A DNA stretch of 64,000 nucleotides from the NCBI GenBank assembly GCA_947471745.1, contig CANJKZ010000922.1, positions 2,392,001 through 2,456,000 of the forward strand. Direction: 5' to 3'. Position 1 is the stretch's first letter; every line of letters starts with the position of its first letter. The DNA comes from Closterium sp. Naga37s-1 (taxonomy: Eukaryota; Streptophyta; Zygnematophyceae; Desmidiales; Closteriaceae). Shown here one piece after another: positions 45,413 to 55,344 of this stretch. The position numbers and the translations under genes are program-made. The notes under the pieces are model-generated. The model worked only from the letters and a program-made list of their open reading frames with translations. It did not search any database and was not told the DNA's origin.

Positions 45413-45762
45413 AAAAACCCTATGCCAAGTTTGGACGAATTTTGATTTCGATTGTCTTCGCGTAAAAAAATCCGGATTCAATTTGGAACGACGGTTGGAG
45501 TCATTTGATAGGAGCTCCGAGACACATTTCGCGACAACGTTTGGCTTGGTTCAAGTTCCAATTTGGCACGCGTGGTTTTCCGGATGACATTCGGGCGCAA
45601 TCCTTTTTGTTCCAAATTCGTGACCAAATTATTCAAAACTAAATTCTGTTTTTGTTTATTTTTGGTATTGAGGATTTTTTAAATTGCATTTATTATTGCA
45701 GTTTACAACAACCATTATTCAGCATTCTAGCTACAATCAGTCTTAGCACCAGGTCAAATAGC
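45413..45762. other. AT-rich spacer, 3' flank of the 928-aa gene
   Basis: About 350 bp between the truncated end of D and the stop codon of the minus-strand gene. It presumably includes that gene's 3' UTR. No terminator or other element is recognised. Confidence 0.4.
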
Positions 45763-48700
45763 CTACGCACTGGCGGGCCTTGAAAGCGCCTGGTGGGCAA
45801 GGACGACATCTCCAAGGTCGCCATCGTCGATGAGGAACTTGTTCGGAAAGACGAACGCACCCCTCGCCGGATCGTGGGGGATCCTCCGCTCCACGACAGC
45901 AAAGTGGATCATCTGTTTGACCTTTTCGCACCACTCCTGGTAGTCTGGCCTGTTCTGTTCCAGCTGGCTACTGATTCGCTTGCGACGCTTATCCTGCAGA
46001 AGGGGCCATTCGATCTTCAATGTGGTGTAGGGTTGGGTGGATGGTTTATGAGGAGGGTGGGTTGCGGGTAAATGAGCCAACTGAAAGCGGTGATTCAGTC
46101 GTCACTATCTACGTAACTCCAAAGGCTTAATTGACCAGGGATTTAGCTGAAGTACAAGCAAGAGGTGAAGGGGATGAGGCATGGGGGTACAAACACATAT
46201 CTACATCCTTACCGAAAACAGGCCCCATGCCACCATGCGGCTCTTGAACTTTGTGAACACCGCCCCGCCCCTCTTAAAGGAGAGCTTGAACGCATAAGCG
46301 AACAAGGGGTTGCTGAAGGGTGTCCCGGTGGCCTTGTCAAAGTGCCAGTTGAGGGCCCACTGTTCTGCATTTTGGCAGGGAGGGTAAGGGTTGGAAAGGG
46401 TTTTGTAGAGAAATCAAGTGGGGGGATGAGAGTTAGGGTGAGCCACATCGCACGGTGATATGTAGCTGCCAACTGGCATATGGTGTTTTCCAGTTGCACA
46501 TACCATCTCTGTACTCGGCTAGGAGATGATCGTCGTCGAACCAGGTCGTTGGGTGTAGCTCAGTGGGCAGGCTTTCAACGAGATGGTGGTAATCGGCAAG
46601 GCCCATGCCGGTGTATGCTGCTGGCCTGAGGGTGGAGTTGATAGTTGACCTTGTTGAGGACAGCTGGTGGTTGAAGACTCCCATGGTTGACTTGTCATTG
46701 TGCAACCACAGCAGCTTCATTGCCTCAAGCCCTTCTGCAGACAAGTGGACAGAGAACGCGTCGAACACTTCCTCCGGTATAGGGTAGTACTGTATTTTCT
46801 CCGGCGGGTTCAGAAACATGAGCTGAGAGCACACTAAGTAGGCTTTGTTCTGCGCAGAGGTGTAGGGTATACAACACGACATGAGAGAGAGAAACCAGCA
46901 GTTATTAGGGTGGCCGCGTGACCAGGGGATGGTGACTAGCAACACTGTGTGAACTTGTCACATCACACCCTGCGCCATCTGCCATGTCCACCAACAACCC
47001 GCCCCACTTGCCACGTCACACCCCCCTACCACAAGCCACGTCACCCCCCACCCACCTGACATGCCTCGCTTCATCATGCGCCGCTCACGTGTACCCTTTC
47101 AAACTGCCACGTCATCCCCAACCCTCACCTTCCGCCACGTCACACCCTCCTGCATCCGCCACGTCCACCAACAACCCGCCCCACTTGCCACATCACACCC
47201 CCCTACCACAAGCCACGTCACCCCCCACCCACCTGACACGCCTCGCTTCGTCATGCGCCGCTCACGTGTGCCCTTTCAAACCGCCACTTCATCCCCAACC
47301 CTCACCTTCCGCCACGTCACACCCTCCTGCATCAGCCACGTCCACCAACAACCCGCCCCACTTGCCACATCACACCCCCCTACCACAAGCCACGTCACTC
47401 CCCACCCACCTGACACGCCTCGCTTCGTCATGCGCCGCTCACGTGTGCCCTTTCAAACCGCCACGCCATCCCCAACCCTCACCTTCCGCCACGTCACACC
47501 CTCCTGCATCAGCCACGTCCACCAACAACCCGCCCCACTTCCCACGTCACACCCCCCCACCCCAAGCCACGTCATCCCCAACCCTCACCTTAAACGCCTC
47601 GTCTCGTCATGCGCCGCTCCCCTTGTACCCATCCCATCCGTCACGTCATCCCCAACCCTCACCTTCCGCCACGTCACCCTCCCCCACCCCAAGCCACGTC
47701 ACCCCCCACCCACCTAACACGCCTCGCCTCGTCATGCGCCGCTCCCTTATACCCTCCAAAACCGCCACGTCATCCCCAACCCCACCCTGGTTGCCACGTC
47801 AACCCCAACCCACCCCATTTGGCCCGCCACATACCGGGAATGGGTTTGTCTCCTGCAACACTAGCACTCGTGCCTTCTCCACGGCACTCATCGGCGGCGG
47901 GATACCTTTCATAGGCACCACTGCGGACCCCTTGGCATAACTGGCAGGTGCTCCACGACGCAGGCCGAGCTGAGCAAACATGGCATACATCTCAGACCGT
48001 AGCACCTGGAACTCATCCCGTGTAACAAACTGCTCGTGCTCCGCACTTTTACCTAGGGCACCCAAGAGCGGGGGAAAAGGGTGTGAAGAATCCCCCTTCT
48101 GGCCGAGGGGATCAACGTCTTCTGCAGCAGTCCCGTGTGCCCTCACACTATCACGCTGGCGGGAAAAGGGCCGCTCAGGGAAGGGATTGGCAGAATTGCT
48201 TGGCCCTTGCCCGCGCGAAGGACCGGCGAGGGGGGAGACGGCCCTACCCCAGACAGGAGAAGCGTGGAGCTGCCGAAATGGGTATGTGGGTGAGGCGAGT
48301 GGGGAGTGTGTGACGTGGCCTGGTGGAGGGGATTCGGATTCCTCTCCTCTTGGTGCGTCGGTTGCCCTTGCAACGAATTTAGACGGGCCGGAGTATGGCG
48401 TGTAGAACCTTGGGGCTCCTGTGGATAGCGGGGTAACACTCGCTCTTCCGGCCCCATTCGTTAGCTGCATCTATTGCACGCTTACCGGTGGCCCAATGCT
48501 TGTAACACAAGGGGCTGAGATTTATAGGGAGCAGGAGCACAAAATTAGAGTCGATTAGTTTCAATACAGGGGCACACATGCTTGCGTACGATCAGCGTTT
48601 TGAATCTAAATCGGGTTAAAACGGTTACTGTTTTGTAACAAGAGGCCTTACCTTGCTTTGCAGATTCGTCGACCATCTCCTTCCCTGCAGGGGAGAAACA

Positions 48701-49331
48701 ATGTGAAGAAATGTGTTAATTGGCACGGTTGAGCAGAGAGTTCAGCAGCCACGCCATGTGTATGGGCCACAGTGCTTACCTTTCAGCTGTCCCTTCGGTT
48801 TTCTTGCTGCCTGTGCCTTCTCGTTGCCACCTTTCTGCGGGGTGCTTTGGTGGCCGCTGCGACGTTTACCGGCTGGTTCTTTGTTGCCGGAACCCACTGG
48901 AACCCCTTTGGCGCGGCCGCCCTTTCCTTCACCATCCCCTTTTGATCCCTGGCTCCCTTGCTTCTTACCAACTCCTTCGCTTTTGACCTTCACTTTACGT
49001 GTCTTCGGTTTGCCCGCTGCTTCGCCACGCGGGGCGTCACCCGCCCCACGTTTTCGGGAATGGCGAGTCCGGCCCCCCACCTTCCCTGTACCACTTCCCC
49101 GTCTGCCTCGCCCGCCCTGTCCTTTCACTGCCGCCACATCCTCCTCCTCCTCCTCCTCCTCCTCCTCCTCCTCCTCCTCCTCCTCATCCTCGTCGTCCCT
49201 CTCCTCCTCCTCCTCCTCCTCCTCCTCCTCCTCCTCCTCCTCCTCCTCCTCCTCCGCCGCCTCCTCATCCTCGTCGCCCCCCTCCTCGTCCTCCTCCTCC
49301 TCCTCCTCTTCCTCCTCCTCCTCCTCCTCCT

Positions 49332-49362
<31 letters not shown>

Positions 49363-50220
49363 CCCCGCATCCCCCGCTTTCTTGCCCCTCCTTCCGCCGG
49401 ATGTTCTCCTCGCTGCGGGTCGGCCCTTCTTGCGCAATGCATGACCCGTCGCCTTGCCACTTGCTTCCCTGGCGCCTTGCGTTGTCCCAACTTCCGCACC
49501 AGTGGCGTCGTCAGCACCGCCTGTTTTCTGCCGCCTCTTCGACCGCGTATTGATGTCCCCGGGCACGGCGGTGTCATACTCTTCCTCCCCATCGCTCTTC
49601 CTCTGCCTACGCCTCCCACGTCCACCAGAAGGAGGAGAGCCACCTACGTCCGCGATGCTGTGTTGGAGATCCTCCATCGAATCGTGCTCCCCCGCCTTGG
49701 CCTTATCCACCACGGCAGCAGAAATCTCGACCACGGTCGGCTGGAGCAGCGTCAGTCCGTGTTGGTATGCCTCCGCCTTGGACTCCTGGGTTGCGGCATG
49801 CTTGGCGCGGGGAGCGTCGCCGTGGTTTCCCCCTGTCACCAAAACCTCTCTCTCCGCCAACGGGACTGCAAGACTCACGCTCCCTCGCCCCGGATCTTCT
49901 TTGCCGCCGATGGTGCCGTCGTTAGTCGGACCGGGCTCGGTTCCACCAGAGGCAACATCTGCATCTTTTTTCACGGTAGAAACACGCTTGCGTGGCGTTG
50001 GTTGCTTCCCCTTGTCTTCCGCCTTCTTCCCAGACTTCTCCTGTCCTTGCGCGGCCTTTTTTCCTGCCACTTTTTTCTGTTGAATGCCAGTCGCGGCGGA
50101 CGCATTAGTAGCTTTAGATCTGCCACCACGCTCCCAATCGGTCTGAAGAGACAACCTCCTTGTCGCGCGTCGTCCGGCCTGTTCTTCCTCCTTTTCTTTT
50201 TGCCGAGTTGCATGTGTCAT
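45763..50220 (-). CDS. Six-exon gene for a 928-aa protein of unknown family
   Basis: Exons on the minus strand: 50220-48780, 48684-48652, 48418-47835, 46849-46504, 46364-46213, 45993-45763. All introns are GT-AG (phases 1, 1, 0, 1, 0), and the lengths add to 929 codons including TAG. I deduced this from splice motifs and frame closure, not from a database match. Residues 1-280 are rich in Lys, Arg and Ala with clusters such as RGRRRQRK and KKGRPAARR (AT-hook-like core GRP). Residues about 285-361 are nearly pure Glu/Asp. 370-480 is Lys/Gly-rich. After exon 3 the protein becomes globular-looking (EVFDAFSVHLSAEGLEAMKLL, RPAAYTGMGLADYHHLVESL, WALNWHFDKATG, KRISSQLEQNRPDYQEW). I do not recognise a domain. 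The charged N-terminus suggests a nuclear or chromatin role, but that is only inference. Alternatives are a lineage-specific host gene or an accessory gene of a DNA transposon. Confidence 0.7.
46986..47700. repeat. 177-bp tandem repeat inside intron 3 of the 928-aa gene
   Basis: GTCCACCAACAACCCGCCCC recurs at 46986, 47163, 47340 and 47517, an exact 177-bp period. There are three full copies and a decayed fourth. Each unit contains several CCACGTCA (reverse TGACGTGG) words. Since 177 is 59 codons, the plus strand is open throughout as a 59-residue repeat, but that frame lies antisense within an intron and I do not call it a gene. Confidence 0.85.
49136..49365 (-). repeat. GAG-trinucleotide tract encoding poly-Glu
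   Basis: Nearly pure CTC/CTT triplets on the plus strand, giving about 77 codons of Glu with a few Asp, Gly and Ala in exon 1 of the 928-aa gene. The tract keeps frame. Confidence 0.9.
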
Positions 50221-51040
50221 GGTTGTAGTACGAATGCTAATTTCTAACGTGCGGAACGGTGGAGGCGGTTTACTAGGGGAACCGCAAAGGAATGTAACGA
50301 AGGGAGACTCGACGGTCTATTCTGTCATCTCTCTACAAAAACCTCCGCGTCTATCAATACTGAAATAGTAGTCACTAAGAGCTACGGCCTATGACTTAGT
50401 CGACTGGTGAGTCACAGGCGATCTGGAAACGCCTGTGTCAAACAGCGAGCAGCGTCAAAGTTGTGGGCCAGAGGGTGACGGAAGCAGGTGGGTGGGGCAC
50501 GAGGGTGGTTGGGGTGGCTGGCGAGACTAGAGAGATGACTGTAATCAGATCAGGCTAGATCGGACGGTGTACGTTTAGCCACCCGATCATAAACCCACCC
50601 ACCGCTCGATCACAGCCGCTTTAATGGCGGATGTACCGCTTGGCGGGTGCTTGTGTTGCGGGAGGGGTCGTTTGAGATGCGTCGGCCAATCAATGTTGCC
50701 AACGCATCAATTACTTGTCATGCTAGAACAGTTTTTGAACCAATTGAGCGAACGCAACCTAAACCCTGCAAAGTACAGTGATGTCGCGAACGAACAATGT
50801 TGCACATACGAGCTAAATAACATTTAAAACTACAATAAATACAATCAACAACAAATTGGTTGCTAATGTAATAGTCTGGGGTTGTGGCAAGGTAGTGGGT
50901 TTGTATCATGTCACACACACAAAGAGCGTCCAGAATTATTACTTCATATAATTGAACTAAGCACTATTAGGCTATGCCACAACGGTTACGCGTTGCTGTA
51001 CGAAATCTAACATGACGATCATTAGTGCCAAACGAGAAAC
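50221..51040. other. Upstream region of the 928-aa gene
   Basis: No ORF or element is supported. The promoter of the minus-strand gene should lie in the first few hundred bases, but I see no convincing TATA box. Sequence becomes AT-richer after 50700. Confidence 0.35.
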
Positions 51041-51830
51041 AGTTGTGGTATGGTGTTGGATTGTGCTCAACACTTGCGTGGACCTTATAAAAGGTGCATA
51101 AAGGGTGTGGTATGAAGCACAGGGCTAACGCGCAAGCGGTGATGCGTTATCGACAGCCATGTTTAGACAGGGCGACGCTGCATCGTTCAGGCCCATGTTT
51201 TGCGCCACATGGTGAAACCGTTGTGGTATGGTGTTGGATTGGGCTCAATTCTTACATGGAACTTGTAAAAGGTGCAGAAAGGGTTTGGTTTGAAGCACAG
51301 GGCTAACGCGCAAGCGGTGATGCATTATCGAAAGCCATGTTTAGACAGGGCGACGCTGCATCGTTCAGGCCCATGTTTTGCGCGACATGGTGAAACCGTT
51401 GTGGTATGGTGTTGGATTGGGCTCAATTCTTGCATGGACCTTGTAAAAGGTGCATAAAGGGTTTGGTTTGAAGCACAGGGCTAACGCGCAAGCGGTGATG
51501 CATTATCAACAGCCATGTTTAGACAGGGCGACGCTGCATCGTTCAGGCCCATGTTTTGCGCGACATGGTGAAACCGTTGTGGTATGGTGTTGGATTGGGC
51601 TCAATTCTTGCATGGACCTTGTAAAAGGTGCATAAAGGGTTTGGTTTGAAGCTCAGGGCTAACGCGCAAGCGGTGATGCATTATCGACAGCCATATTTAG
51701 ACAGGGCGACGCTGCATCGTTCACTCCCATGTGTTGCATGTCATTGTGAAACCGTTGTGGTATTGCATCTGACGACGAAACCGTTGTATTATTGTATTAG
51801 ATTGGGCTCCATTCTTGCATGTTAATGCAG
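51041..51830. repeat. 178-bp tandem satellite array
   Basis: GGTATGGTGTTGGATTG recurs at 51047, 51225, 51403 and 51581, a 178-bp period, with a diverged partial copy to about 51830. Copies are highly similar (for example GCTAACGCGCAAGCGGTGATGC). Repeated small frames within it (MHKGFGLKHRANAQ...) are the repeat read in three offsets and not genes. The unit length is nucleosomal, as in many centromeric satellites, but only about 4.4 copies are present. Confidence 0.9.
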
Positions 51831-52680
51831 CACGGTGCTTTGAGGTCCCCAAAACCTCTTGTGAAGTGACGATATACGTATTCGGTACATGCAACAATCT
51901 TACGGAAACACACAGAGTTCAAGGGTAATACCTGTATGTTTCCATACCACACTAGAGAACTAGGAGGGTTTACAAACACTACCGTTGTCAATTAGGGATT
52001 GTTTTTGTGCAGGCACATAAGTATGTTTGTATAATACTAATTATAATTGAATCTAGTGTCTATGTAAAATGTAACTGTACATTGTCATTATCTGGTTTGG
52101 ATTAAGTCTCTAGAGGTGCGCACCACTTTGGGCTCACCTACGTGATTGCGATTTCCCCCCTATAGCACTCGAGAAAGAATCACAGCACCAAACGGATCTC
52201 GTCCCTCTCTTCCTCACCCCCCTCGACTCTCACGCACGATTCAAAAACCCAAGTTTTGAATCAAGAGGCACGTACTTCTCACCGTGCTCGCGACGCACAC
52301 TCACGACCAAGCGTGCTAAACTCCAGTGCATATGGCCCTGCTCACGTCGTGGTCGCTCTAAGAAGGGGCAACACGCCGTGTAGGAAAGGGAAATGCTGTG
52401 CTGTTGGCAGTCTGTATTGTGCCTTTTCACGGCCGCGCTGCTCGACCATCGTTAGCCAGTTCCTAACCATCGCGCCACGCTCAAGTGCCAGTCGTGCAGA
52501 GATAAAAGCCGCCAGGGAGTGAGGTGGAGGAGATAGGAGGGGATGGAGGGAAAGGGAGAGTTACCAGGATAAATTGATGTCTGACGAGCCGTTTTAGATT
52601 AGGTTGCTCAGCTCTGGGATAGGATGAAAATAAATGAGCGTAACAGCTGCTTGAGCAGTAACGTAGCATCTGCACATTGT
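51831..52680. other. Intergenic, nothing recognised
   Basis: Mixed-composition DNA with no supported ORF, repeat or RNA. Confidence 0.35.
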
Positions 52681-52739
52681 AGCTATTAGGCACCCCAAAA
52701 TGGGTGATCTCACTGAACACAGCATCGCCTTGGGCGGTA

Positions 52740-53500
52740 ACATTGCCTACCTCCAACTTCCACCCACTGCCGTCACACACACCAGCAGCAAAAGCACCAT
52801 CATCACCAGTATCACCACCACCAAAATTACCAGCAGCAGCACGATCAGGAGCAGAAGCAATAGGAGCAACACCACTACCACTGCCAGCACCATCTCTCGC
52901 TTCTTTCCCTACACTTCCACGAACCCCATCCCCATGCACATCCCTCGTCCCATCCTCGTGCCAATTCCTCTTCCCATCCCCATACCCAAACCCAAGTCCT
53001 ATCCCCATGTCCATAACATCTCCCATTCCCATACACATCGCAAGTCCCATGCCCATACCCTTCCCTATTCCCATCTTATGACCATCCCCAGTCCCATTCC
53101 ACGACCACCCCCCATGGCCATCCCTTGTCCCATCCCCATGCCCATCCCTTGTCCCATCCCCATGCCATCCGTGATCCCAACCCCATGCACATGCTTAGTC
53201 CAATCCCCATGTCCATCCCTACACCCACACCATGCACATCCCTATTCTCATTCCCATGCCAATCCCTAATAACATCCCCATACACACTCCTAGTCTCATT
53301 CCCATGCCCATCCCTATCCCATCCCCATGCCCATGCCAAGTCCCATCCACATGCCCATCCCTAGACCCGTCCCAATACCCATTCCTACTCACATCCCCAA
53401 TAACATCCCTACTCACGTCCCCATTCCCATCCCGTGTCCCATCATCATGCCCATCCCTATTGCCACACCCATGGCCATCCCTTCCGGGGCTTCTCTATGG
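52740..53500. repeat. CCCATNCC minisatellite
   Basis: 52780-52890 is CACCA/CAGCA-rich. 52920-53490 is an irregular array of 6- and 12-mers such as CCCATCCCCATGCC and CCCATGCCCATCCC. The Pro/Ile/Met-rich and Gly/Met/Asp-rich frames on the two strands are artefacts of this array. Confidence 0.85.
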
Positions 53501-53833
53501 ATTGGTTTGGTGTTCCTAGTGGGCATCTTGAATTCCTTTATCTCATAGTTTTTTGATAGATCCCGGATCTGTGTTGAAAACATTGGCTTCGGGGAACACT
53601 ACCATTTCTATTTGGTAGTGTTCACAGTTTGTTAAGCTAAGCATGTTTCCATTAATGTTTTTTTCTATTTCTATACTGTTAATAATCTTTTGTTAAAAAG
53701 ACAAAAGATAAAAATATAGATCAGAACCAGAAAAAGAATATATCATAATTTCTTGAATACATAATTGATATTTCTATTTTTTAGAAATATTGCTATTTCC
53801 AAAATCTTAAAATACTCCCTATTTCGCTTCTAA
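53501..53833. other. AT-rich spacer with a perfect hairpin
   Basis: Includes GAACACTACCA (53594-53604) and its exact reverse complement (53613-53623) around an 8-nt loop. The rest is AT-rich with runs of T and A. No gene is seen. Confidence 0.5.
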
Positions 53834-54975
53834 AAACAATCTGAACTATTTGAGCATACCAACAACGCGCCCGGCTTCAAGCTCAAGGCGCGGGTCGATG
53901 AGGACCCTGACACAGGCGACCGTTGCTATACCACGCTGGAAACAGGAACGTGGTGGAATGATGCTCAGGTATGGATATACCCCGTTGCCACCCAAAACCG
54001 GATCCGTGCTCATGCCTCCGTTGCTGCGCTGATGTGTCTGGTGCTTGATGAGTGTGTCATGTTCGATGAACATGCTATGAAGGTTGTTTAACCCACCTGG
54101 CGACCAGTTACCTTGGTGGTGTTTGACCGTGTGTCCGTTGCCGCCTTGTCGTGCATTGCAGGAACACTTTGGATGGACCCAAGTCGTGAGGGGAATCATC
54201 CTATATTCGGATGTGACGCACATGAGCAACAACGGCCGGAAGAAGGCATGGCCGCTCATGATGACGCTTGCCAACATCTCCCAGGCCAAACGATGGGGGA
54301 AAGCCGGCCACACGCTACTTGCCCTCCTTCCTATCCCCCCTCCTGCAATGTCTGTCGTGGAGAAGGTGATGCTCTTCCAGCGATGCGTCACCACTGTGCT
54401 GCAGCCGCTTCTCGATGGCATGGAAAGGTCCGTACCCGGTGTTGCATCTTGCTATGTCGTCACCCAATCACCTGCATAGTATGCAGGGCGTCACGATATA
54501 TAGCAGTCCCCTTTGCCCCTCTTCGTACATGCACAAATCATGTCCTCCCAATTCCTGATGCCACTCTACCTGTTCCTTGCAGCGGGTTCCGTCTTAGGGA
54601 CCCTTTCGGTGATTGGCAAACCGTGCGGCCCCTGCTGTACGCCTGGGTGTGCGACTACCCCGAGAGCGGCAAGATCAGTTGCACACTCTCGCATGGATCG
54701 CGGATGCCGTGCAGCATCTGCTATGCTGCAAGGGTGAGCTTTCATGCCAAAGACATTGTCGTTTGAATGTCGCCTTATACAACCCATGAACTCACCACAC
54801 TTACCTTTGTATCCCATCCCACACCCCCGTGCGACAACAGGAGCATCAAGTTGCTGTCAAGGCACGGAACACGCCGCGCACGCCTGAACAGCAGCAATGG
54901 ATCGTTAACGAGGCGGCTGGGATGAGAACTAACCAGGACAACCCCTGCAAGACCTACTCGATCTACCCTGTTGAG
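53834..54975 (+). CDS. Plavaka-like transposase gene, 5' exons (partial)
   Basis: Exons 53834(or later)-53968, 54162-54427, 54583-54733 and 54841-54975 join in frame across GT-AG introns of phases 0, 2 and 0. The protein reads LFEHTNNAPGFKL...WWNDAQ/EHFGWTQVV, then IILYSDVTHMSNNGRKKAWP and LMMTLANISQ, then FGDWQTVRPLLYAWVCDYPE and MPCSICYAAR, then NTPRTPEQQQW. The order YSD-T-x-GRKKAWP-LTLANI and a later PC-x-IC-x(3)-R is what I know from Plavaka-type (CACTA superfamily) transposases, otherwise best known from fungi. The Asp of YSD is a candidate catalytic residue. No upstream exon or start codon was found; an in-frame TAA at 53831-53833 precedes. The gene is thus 5'-truncated or has an exon I missed. 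It continues at 62523. Confidence 0.72.
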
Positions 54976-55011
54976 GTAAGCGGCATGTTGCCCGGCCTAC
55001 TGTGCAGTCTA

Positions 55012-55137
55012 TGCGAAAATGAACGAGGAATGAAAATACTAAGGGAAAGTTGGGTACAAGTACAAACCCTAGAAAGTTGTACCCCATATGTGCTACCCCA
55101 CTATAGCCTACAGCAGCTAAGTCATATAAATCTGACA
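55012..55137 (-). repeat. 3' LTR of copia F
   Basis: 126 bp, TGCGAAAATG to TCTGACA on the plus strand. One of the three differences from the 5' LTR changes the terminal TGT to TGC. Confidence 0.93.
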
Positions 55138-55344
55138 CACCCCCATAGGCAAAGTGGGGGAGGACAAGGGGTCACAAGACCAGTCAAGCAAAGCAAAGCA
55201 AGCTCAGGGTGGATCACAACGTCACCACACATTCCGAGCACAAGTTCAAGGCCACAAGGCCAGTTCACATGCAGGATTACATATATATATAAGGCTAAAC
55301 AAGCAAGAGCAGGTGTATATATATATGTAACAATACAAACAAGG

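Noticed and set aside
46984-47940. 318-aa plus-strand ORF with a 59-residue repeat as a gene
   Set aside because: Openness follows from a 177-bp repeat divisible by 3, and an overlapping second frame is also open. It lies antisense within an intron, has no domain, and overlaps exon 3 of the opposite gene.
48450-48480. A 21-nt intron in the 928-aa gene (GTAAGC...GCAG)
   Set aside because: Frames also close, but 21 nt is too short for plant-type splicing. An alternative acceptor before 48418 gives correct phase with a normal 233-bp intron.
48713-50247. Plus-strand Ser/Pro- and Leu-rich ORFs of 184-429 residues
   Set aside because: They mirror the minus-strand exon 1 with its GAG tract; the opposite strand of a poly-Glu tract reads as Ser, Pro or Leu runs. 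The minus-strand model is supported by splice phases.
51094-51825. A family of small repeated proteins (MHKGFGLKHRANAQ...)
   Set aside because: These are the same 178-bp satellite unit read once per copy.
52481-53548. Pro/Ile/Met-rich ORFs on the plus strand and Gly/Met-rich ORFs on the minus strand
   Set aside because: Translation of a CCCATNCC minisatellite; no other support.
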